From assembly GCA_002718285.1 (NCBI GenBank), contig PBAR01000008.1:21405-35083 (forward strand): 13,679 bases of DNA. Reading direction: 5' to 3'. Shown here piece after piece: positions 10,101 through 13,679 of the stretch. A program made the position numbers and the translations under genes. The notes beneath the pieces are model-generated. The model was not told the origin of the DNA, did no database searches, and saw nothing but the letters and a program-made list of their open reading frames with translations. Numbering within the stretch: position 1 is the stretch's first letter; every line of letters begins with the position of its first letter. The DNA is from Fidelibacterota bacterium (GTDB taxonomy: Bacteria > Marinisomatota > Marinisomatia > Marinisomatales > UBA1611).

Positions 10101-10654
10101 CTGGTAGCTTCAAATCTTTTGAGGGTTCTTTTACGCTGATGTCGGTATTTGTTTATCCCAGCTGCTTCTTCAAACATTCTACGTCTGTCATCCCCTGTAT
10201 CAGAAAGAATTTGCTCAATCATTTTCAATTCTATCACAGAATATGCATCAGCTCCCATCCCTGTATCTATAAATAAATCATTAATATCTTTTAACCTACA
10301 GGGTGTACGATTTAAAAAATATTCTGATTCTCCACTACGGTAAACACGGCGAGCTATTTCAATATCATTATATTCAACTGGTAACTTACCACTATTATTA
10401 TGCACAGTAAGTGATACCTCGCAAACTCCTAGTGGCTTAATATTTTCAGCCCCATTAAAAATCACATCTTCCATTTTCCCGCTACGTAAAATACTATATT
10501 TCTGTTCACCTAGGACCCAGCGGATGGCATCTACAATATTAGTTTTACCGCAACCATTTGGGCCAACCACGGTTGTCACACCTTGGCCCAACTTCATTAC
10601 TTCCTTTTTGGCAAAAGATTTAAAGCCGTGAAGTTTTAGTTCGGATATATACAC
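7136..10654 (-). CDS. smc: Chromosome segregation protein SMC
   Basis: SMC is the ATPase core of bacterial condensin; with ScpA and ScpB (not in the window) it organises and separates chromosomes. The 1172-residue length is full size. In order: an ATPase N-half with Walker A GPNGCGKTN (31-39) and FEEAAGINKYR (161-171), a coiled coil (about 170-500), a hinge (about 519-672), the return coiled coil (about 675-1020), signature LLSSGEKALTA (1081-1091) and Walker B CILDEVDAPLDD (1107-1118). The start is a GTG at 10654: YISELKLHGFKSF follows immediately as in other SMCs, and an in-frame TAA sits two codons upstream, so no other start is possible. No Shine-Dalgarno is visible. The second half of the hinge lacks an obvious Gly-Gly pair and has VHGNVMGRQKKL instead. 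Confidence 0.98.
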   Translation of the reverse strand: MYISELKLHGFKSFAKKEVMKLGQGVTTVVGPNGCGKTNIVDAIRWVLGEQKYSILRSGKMEDVIFNGAENIKPLGVCEVSLTVHNNSGKLPVEYNDIEIARRVYRSGESEYFLNRTPCRLKDINDLFIDTGMGADAYSVIELKMIEQILSDTGDDRRRMFEEAAGINKYRHQRKRTLKRFEATRVDLERINDIIAEVEQKVRTLELQLKRFKRHETLSQNLEENDLKLAYLQVFRYRSIITPLNKKIKEFKHLRESRSSKSSTYEMKLNKFRDTYHLQEAELQKLQIALKELNENREKIRNNILVWNEKGRGAMLTVDRLNRESQNNHKKIASISQLSLDFDKEISEIEPSINTLLEQYKKEKNILKKLDYDYRQAVENLEKGQDSRWELQRKQNEDRTLFERTKALVNEKSIHLLEFENILNVNHKNKLLHKKEIQSLDKESKKIKRKLTTVNDLLGNYEKELKLLRNQEIELLEELRLVKGKLQILDGELSFYKDLVETREGFPEGTRYILENPKEFSGVLGTIADMFQIKPDFRDALETGLGDLSHCLIAKDRNSAMSIIDKAREMKIGSLTIIPLKEAANLKIKLKAIPRIENIIGRASDMVNTSIELKPLAEYLLGNLLVVKSLKEASSDSMTNWGVVDLTGSYSGNNLVLKNRQVSVHGNVMGRQKKLDSIEAEIKIYLKNENKLSSNLVRSTKAVSRKKKLVEVTLRNIEELKDRLNILDSESYRIRINNEQLLKNEANTKSEIKVVKEVLKESKDALHSLGPKIDKAEKVYQEAEKDVELANQIMVRARENRDNYQQKLQDSRIKLVELESRRDQVKFKKSSGSESEKELRSRQIIISKEIDELKQKHSDLQTQIQTGEKDLNSFNAEIQKQRSILDLKQLAYRDTYQSIEEIQVKIAAEQRDREQILLDLKNVELEVAESVQKIRLVEERIDNRYGKTISENLIVDSTEEELDLQIEKIQRSLDNIGPINMAVKDEFEEENERLSTLNTQRNDLTSSEENLRETIRKIDRVARKRFQETFDLIKSNFEELFHLFFEGGEATLTFIGDLDPLEADISIMAQPPGKRNTSLRLLSSGEKALTAISLLFAIYQVKPSPYCILDEVDAPLDDVNIRKFTRVLSKFSDETQFIIVTHNKLTMEIADYMYGVTQQKKGLSQLVSVKFD

Positions 10655-10750
10655 TAATTACTGGTCTGGTTGTGGACTCGAAATTTACATGTATTCCGTC
10701 GATAATCCCATTGAAGGATTATGTTTTTTGATAATCTTTTTCTAAATATT
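10655..10750 (-). promoter_or_regulatory. smc leader: internal promoter candidate and competing hairpins
   Basis: This 96-nt gap is the only sizeable one in the nine-gene run. On the minus strand, TTTAGA (10746-10741) and CATAAT (10723-10718), 17 bp apart, form a sigma70-like promoter candidate with a start near 10711. The gap also holds three matched segments: GATTATC (10736-10730), ATAATCC (10722-10716) and GGATTATC (10708-10701). The middle one can pair with either neighbour, giving two mutually exclusive stems with 7-8 nt loops. If transcripts come from the upstream genes this could be an attenuator or RNA-processing site; if the internal promoter is used, the middle segment is lost. No U-tract follows on this strand. 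Confidence 0.35.
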
Positions 10751-11095
10751 TTATCCAGGCGGCCACGAAAAAGATCTCCCACCAAGTAAATGCAGATGTA
10801 TATGAAATACCGTTTGGCCACCATCATCATTACAATTAAACCCAATCCTATATCCATTTTCTGAAACACCCTGAGATTTTGCTATATCCTTTGCCACCTG
10901 TATCAATTCACCTACAAGTTCTGTATGCTGATCTTCAAGATCATTTAAAGTAGGAATATGAGTTTTTGGTATAATTAATATATGTATCGGAGCCTGAGGA
11001 TTAATATCTCGAAAAGCAATAACCCTATCATTTTCAAATACAACATCTGCTGGAGTGTCGCCTGTAGAAATTTTACAAAAAAGACAGTGCATCAT
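10751..11095 (-). CDS. HIT family (HinT-like) nucleotide hydrolase
   Basis: HIT proteins of the HinT branch are small dimeric purine-nucleoside phosphoramidases acting on AMP-linked substrates in the cytoplasm. The 114-residue length is normal. The N-terminal CLFCKI (C4, C7) may contribute to a zinc site, FENDRVIAFRDINPQAPIH (about 20-38) is a family hallmark, and the histidine triad is HIHLH at 98-102, in GGQTVFHIHLHLLGG, with H100 as the expected nucleophile. The start is the first of two consecutive ATG codons, 3 nt after the rsmE stop, so it is probably coupled to rsmE. The natural substrate cannot be told from sequence. Confidence 0.95.
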   Translation of the reverse strand: MMHCLFCKISTGDTPADVVFENDRVIAFRDINPQAPIHILIIPKTHIPTLNDLEDQHTELVGELIQVAKDIAKSQGVSENGYRIGFNCNDDGGQTVFHIHLHLLGGRSFSWPPG

Positions 11096-11098
11096 ACT

Positions 11099-11809
11099 TT
11101 ATCCATATAATTCATTCAAAATAGCTATCGAATTTAATGCTGCTGTTTCAGACCTCAGACGTCTATTACCGAGATTAAAATATAGTACTTTATTTTTATC
11201 CATTGTGTCAATCTCCCGATCTGAAAAGTCACCTTCAGGTCCTATAATCACATTAATAGGGATGTCTGGATTGAGTTTGAGAAGTGTTAATGTAGATTCA
11301 ACATTTATCTTGCCAGCAATAACTTGTTTCTTAGGTGAAACAAAAAATTGATTTAAGTCTATTGGAGAATGGATAATGGGCAATTGACTTCTACAACATT
11401 GCTTGGCAGCGGCAATGATAATTTTCTCACACCGTTCCAAGTTAACTTCTTTTTTATTACATCTGTCAAAATTAAGAGGAGTAATCTCTTGGGTACCCAT
11501 TTCAGTCGCTTTTTCTAATATAAACTCAAAGCGATTACGCTTTATAACAGGTATCCCCAAATGGATACAGAATGAATTTTCGCCATAATTTTTGTACGCT
11601 TCTAATATTTTTCCAGAAACACAGATAGGATTTGGATTATCTATAGCAACATTGTAGCCATTTCCTTTTCCATCAATTAAAAATATATTATCATTTTTCT
11701 TCAATCGGAGCACTTGAATACAATGTTCAGACTCAGATTTACTTAAAAAAAATTCATTACCCTTGATAGCAGTGGGCAATACTTTAAAGGTGTATCGCCG
11801 GGCATTCAT
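11099..11809 (-). CDS. rsmE: 16S rRNA (uracil1498-N3)-methyltransferase RsmE
   Basis: RsmE methylates N3 of U1498 of 16S rRNA, in the small-subunit decoding region, using S-adenosylmethionine; it is a SPOUT (knotted) methyltransferase that acts as a dimer. At 236 residues it is full length. It has an N-terminal PUA-like region with FFLSKSESEHCIQVLRLKKND (about 21-41), the central KRNRFEFILEKATEMG segment with the following KQCCRSQLP, and the C-terminal SAM-binding knot motifs IIGPEGDF (188-195) and LGNRRLRSETAA (213-224). Its ATG overlaps the upstream gene's stop as ATGA, and the HIT gene begins 3 nt after its stop. No oddities were found. Confidence 0.96.
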   Translation of the reverse strand: MNARRYTFKVLPTAIKGNEFFLSKSESEHCIQVLRLKKNDNIFLIDGKGNGYNVAIDNPNPICVSGKILEAYKNYGENSFCIHLGIPVIKRNRFEFILEKATEMGTQEITPLNFDRCNKKEVNLERCEKIIIAAAKQCCRSQLPIIHSPIDLNQFFVSPKKQVIAGKINVESTLTLLKLNPDIPINVIIGPEGDFSDREIDTMDKNKVLYFNLGNRRLRSETAALNSIAILNELYG

Positions 11810-12402
11810 CTTTTTAAACGATTAAATGCTATATGTATCAATAAACCAGAATAATCTTTTCTTCCATCAGCATCTTTTGAAAGTGGTAAGAATTCATAGC
11901 CAATATGAAACATAACCGAAGTCATATTTACTAAACGAAGTTCTGCACCTAATCCAAAAAACCCTCCTAGCGACCAGTGTGTTTCTGCATTGCTCCATCG
12001 CTGAATAAATTTTCCTGATTCCAAACCGTTTACAGTAAGCAAAGGTCCACTTTTAAATGTTATAAAAGGTGAAAAATTATTTGCAATTTTTCCAGCGAAA
12101 GGATAATAATTAGCACCAAAAAATGTGGGTATTAGAACTAAGCTTACCCCACTTATTGATTTGTATTGATTCGAGTACCAATCATATACAATAGTTTCAT
12201 TACTTGCTTTAATATCATAAAATCTCAGCTCTCCTGATAAACTAAACATTTCAGAATTATGAGTATATTGACGCAAAATAAATACACCTGAACCATTTGA
12301 ACCAATATCTATTCCAAAACCATTATGTACATCATCAAATCGTCCTGAAAGTAATTCAGGAAAGATTATTGCAAACAAAATAGATAAAAAATATTTCATC
12401 AT
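11806..12402 (-). CDS. Putative secreted outer-membrane beta-barrel protein, unknown function
   Basis: I do not recognise the family. The 198-residue product begins with a short hydrophobic signal-peptide-like segment (about residues 3-19, ending near PELLSG). The rest is rich in alternating polar and hydrophobic strands with many Gly, Phe, Tyr and Ser residues, for example GVFILRQY, FSLSGELRFYDI, GGFFGLGAEL and VMFHIGYEF, spaced like a small eight-stranded barrel. It ends LLIHIAFNRLKR, so the usual terminal aromatic residue lies a few positions inside. It heads the nine-gene run, overlaps rsmE by 4 nt and has tandem promoter candidates upstream. The Shine-Dalgarno is weak; two ATG codons in a row could both serve as start. 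Membrane localisation is inferred from pattern only. Confidence 0.7.
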   Translation of the reverse strand: MMKYFLSILFAIIFPELLSGRFDDVHNGFGIDIGSNGSGVFILRQYTHNSEMFSLSGELRFYDIKASNETIVYDWYSNQYKSISGVSLVLIPTFFGANYYPFAGKIANNFSPFITFKSGPLLTVNGLESGKFIQRWSNAETHWSLGGFFGLGAELRLVNMTSVMFHIGYEFLPLSKDADGRKDYSGLLIHIAFNRLKR

Positions 12403-12462
12403 TTTATAGAAATCTTAATCTATACATATGAGATAGGAAAATATGTGTAATTCCATAGATAA

Positions 12463-12489
12463 ATTATAGTGTATAAAGGATTCTATCAA
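12463..12489 (-). promoter_or_regulatory. Sigma70-like promoter candidate, proximal
   Basis: On the minus strand TTGATA (12489-12484) is followed after 15 bp by a perfect TATAAT (12468-12463), predicting a start near 12456 and a leader of about 54 nt before the ATG at 12402. The spacer is shorter than the preferred 17 bp, which lowers confidence. It would drive the nine-gene run. Confidence 0.5.
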
Positions 12490-12495
12490 TTAACC

Positions 12496-12504
12496 ATTAT
12501 ACCA
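12496..12504 (-). promoter_or_regulatory. Extended -10 promoter candidate, distal
   Basis: The minus strand reads TGGTATAAT, a perfect extended -10 element (TG, one base, then TATAAT), which can act without a strong -35; only a poor ATTAAA-like -35 lies at the right distance. The predicted start is near 12489, about 33 nt upstream of the proximal candidate, making a tandem pair in this 155-nt gap. The same bases can form a short CATTA/TAATG stem, but no U-tract follows, so a terminator is unlikely. Confidence 0.5.
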
Positions 12505-12557
12505 GTAATGTATTTTTCTTTAATAATAATTAAACGGTCATTTTTGAGGTCCCATCA

Positions 12558-12728
12558 TTATTTATCCTCATAGTCTGCTTCTAGAATATCCATTTTTTCG
12601 ATCTTCGAACGTACTGTATTTTTTCTATATTTTGTCTGATATCTTTTTTTTATATCAAAAATTGCATAAATCGGTCTCCACATACGATATAAAAGATATC
12701 CAATGAATCCAAGAAGAAGCCACTGCAT
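12558..12728 (-). CDS. Small membrane-anchored protein, 56 residues, unknown function
   Basis: An ATG at 12728, 2 nt after the kinase stop (TAATTATG), opens a 57-codon frame ending in TAA. The product has a hydrophobic N-terminal helix (MQWLLLGFIGYLLYRMW, 1-17), a basic middle (KKRYQTKYRKNTVRSK, 27-42) and an acidic end (MDILEADYEDK, 46-56). This resembles single-pass proteins with a positively charged cytoplasmic linker and a short acidic tail that often sit beside housekeeping genes in Bacteroidetes-like genomes; I cannot name a family with confidence. The tight spacing to the kinase gene, in-phase start and coherent domain order support a real gene. It has no visible Shine-Dalgarno of its own, so translation is probably coupled to the kinase gene. 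Confidence 0.72.
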   Translation of the reverse strand: MQWLLLGFIGYLLYRMWRPIYAIFDIKKRYQTKYRKNTVRSKIEKMDILEADYEDK

Positions 12729-12730
12729 AA

Positions 12731-13372
12731 TTATAGCGTTGGGACCGGATTATAAAATTTTGTTCCTGATATAGGTTGACGAATGTAATTAATCACTTCT
12801 TTCAGATCATTATCATTATGAACAAAATCAATATTGCTAGTGTTTATGATTACCAGAGGGGTTTCTTGATACCTGAAAAAATACTCTGTATAAACTTGGT
12901 TAAGAGCATCAATATAATTTTCAGTAATATCCTGCTCTATTTCGCGCCCACGGAATGTAATATTTTTCATAAGTGTTTCTGTATCAGCCTGAAGATATAT
13001 TACCATATCTGGTTTAATTATATTCCTTTCAAGTAGGTGAGCAACTGTGTCATAGAGATGCATTTCTTTTTCATTCAAATTTAATGAAGCAAATAAACGA
13101 TCCTTTACAAACATATAATCTGTAACAAGAAGATTTTGAAACATATCAACCTGTCGCAGTTCCTGCTGCTGACGATAGCGCTGAAGTAAAAAAAATAACT
13201 GAGTTTGGAAGGCATATCTTTCAGGATCTTTATAAAAGTCTGGAAGGAATGGATTCTCTTCAAATTCTTCAAGTATTAACCTTGCTCCAAGTTCTTTAGA
13301 AATAAGGTTAGCTAAACTAGTCTTCCCAACACCTATAGCACCTTCAATAGCAATATAATATAAATTTCTCAT
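12731..13372 (-). CDS. Deoxynucleoside kinase (dNK/dGK-dCK family)
   Basis: These enzymes phosphorylate deoxynucleosides with ATP in the salvage route to dNTPs. The 213-residue protein has a P-loop GAIGVGKT (11-18), the substrate-pocket segment EEFEENPFLPDFY (35-47) followed by the FQTQLFFLLQRY helix, the DYMFVKDRLFA motif (85-95, the family's DR-type loop) and the LID arginines in FRGREIEQ (140-147). Length is typical of bacterial deoxyadenosine/deoxyguanosine kinases; which base it prefers is not readable here. Its ATG overlaps the folK stop as ATGA, a pairing I recall in Bacteroidetes and relatives. The small membrane protein gene follows 2 nt after its stop. Confidence 0.94.
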   Translation of the reverse strand: MRNLYYIAIEGAIGVGKTSLANLISKELGARLILEEFEENPFLPDFYKDPERYAFQTQLFFLLQRYRQQQELRQVDMFQNLLVTDYMFVKDRLFASLNLNEKEMHLYDTVAHLLERNIIKPDMVIYLQADTETLMKNITFRGREIEQDITENYIDALNQVYTEYFFRYQETPLVIINTSNIDFVHNDNDLKEVINYIRQPISGTKFYNPVPTL

Positions 13373-13679
13373 GCTTGAGTTTTCATATGATGTTTGAGAA
13401 CAGTAGTTTTATCAGGGCAGTTAGATAATAAATCTTTTATTTTTATATTCAAGTGTGGAATTTCGAACTCAGAAGCAATTTCTGTAAAGGGTAATAATAC
13501 AAATTTTCGTAAACCCAGCATTGGATGCGGTATAACTAATTCATCTGTCTCCAATATGGAATCACCATGCAATAATATATCAATATCGATTATTCTAGGC
13601 TGATTTTTTTCTCTTAAATCTGGGCGACCTAACATAGTTTCAATACGTTTTACGATATCTAGTAATTCAAAAGGTTTTA
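13369..13679 (-). CDS. folK: 2-amino-4-hydroxy-6-hydroxymethyldihydropteridine pyrophosphokinase (HPPK), C-terminal part
   Basis: HPPK transfers pyrophosphate from ATP to 6-hydroxymethyl-7,8-dihydropterin, the step before dihydropteroate synthase in folate synthesis. Only the C-terminal 102 codons or so are inside the window; the frame is open past the methionine at 13635 to the edge (KPFELLDIVKRIET precedes it), so that methionine is internal. The family signature PRIIDIDILLHG, with the magnesium-binding aspartates, is present, preceded by LGRPDLREKNQ and followed by IPHPMLGLRKFVLLPFTEIA, which matches the canonical HPPK C-terminal half. The stop overlaps the kinase start (ATGA). The 5' end lies beyond the window. 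Confidence 0.95.
   Translation of the reverse strand, partial: KPFELLDIVKRIETMLGRPDLREKNQPRIIDIDILLHGDSILETDELVIPHPMLGLRKFVLLPFTEIASEFEIPHLNIKIKDLLSNCPDKTTVLKHHMKTQA

Noticed and set aside
10701..10729. Hairpin plus T6 on the plus strand, looking like a terminator
   Set aside because: No plus-strand gene exists for it to end, and on the coding strand no U-tract follows the stem.
10654..10869. A 71-codon minus-strand frame between the HIT and smc genes
   Set aside because: It overlaps the 3' end of the HIT gene in another frame, has no family features and lacks a start signal; the HIT frame is conserved through its histidine triad.

Overview
This window reads as an ordinary chromosomal housekeeping stretch from an AT-rich, Gram-negative-type bacterium. 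Every convincing gene lies on the minus strand, so biological order runs from the right end of the window to the left. Gene density is very high, with several stop/start overlaps. GroEL, GroES and SMC are clearly bacterial, and a small secreted beta-barrel-like protein suggests an outer membrane. The folK plus deoxynucleoside-kinase pair and the protein styles fit the Fibrobacteres-Chlorobi-Bacteroidetes side of the tree. A Marinimicrobia (SAR406)-like organism is my best guess, but this is inferred from memory of such genomes and not proven here.

Layout in transcription order. (1) 13679-12558: the C-terminal part of folK (folate biosynthesis, cut by the window edge), a deoxynucleoside kinase, and a 56-residue membrane-anchored protein. 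Adjacent genes overlap or are 2 nt apart. (2) 12557-12403: an intergenic region with two sigma70-like promoter candidates. (3) 12402-3108: nine genes that look like one operon: a putative outer-membrane beta-barrel protein, rsmE (16S rRNA methylation), a HIT nucleotide hydrolase, smc (chromosome condensation), an MscS-type channel, a DUF423 membrane protein, an APC amino-acid permease, a homocysteine S-methyltransferase and dUTPase. Eight of the nine are coupled by gaps of 9 nt or less or by overlaps. The only larger internal gap, 96 nt before smc, holds a promoter candidate and competing hairpins. (4) 3107-2878: a regulatory gap. (5) 2877-932: groES-groL with strong Shine-Dalgarno sites, closed by a strong intrinsic terminator at 873-908. 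(6) 826-1: the 5'-nuclease part of DNA polymerase I, running off the left edge.

Functional themes are nucleotide supply and hygiene (dNK, dUTPase, HIT), chromosome maintenance (SMC, Pol I), ribosome modification, protein folding, osmotic protection (MscS) and one-carbon/methionine metabolism (folK, homocysteine methyltransferase with an adjacent permease).

The main anomaly is in polA: an in-frame TAG replaces codon 101, while the reading frame and all conserved nuclease motifs continue intact for 174 further codons to the window edge. None of the other 14 genes ends in TAG (10 TAA, 4 TGA). A nonsense mutation, a consensus error and stop-codon suppression or recoding all remain possible. I found no mobile element, CRISPR array, tRNA, rRNA or defence system.
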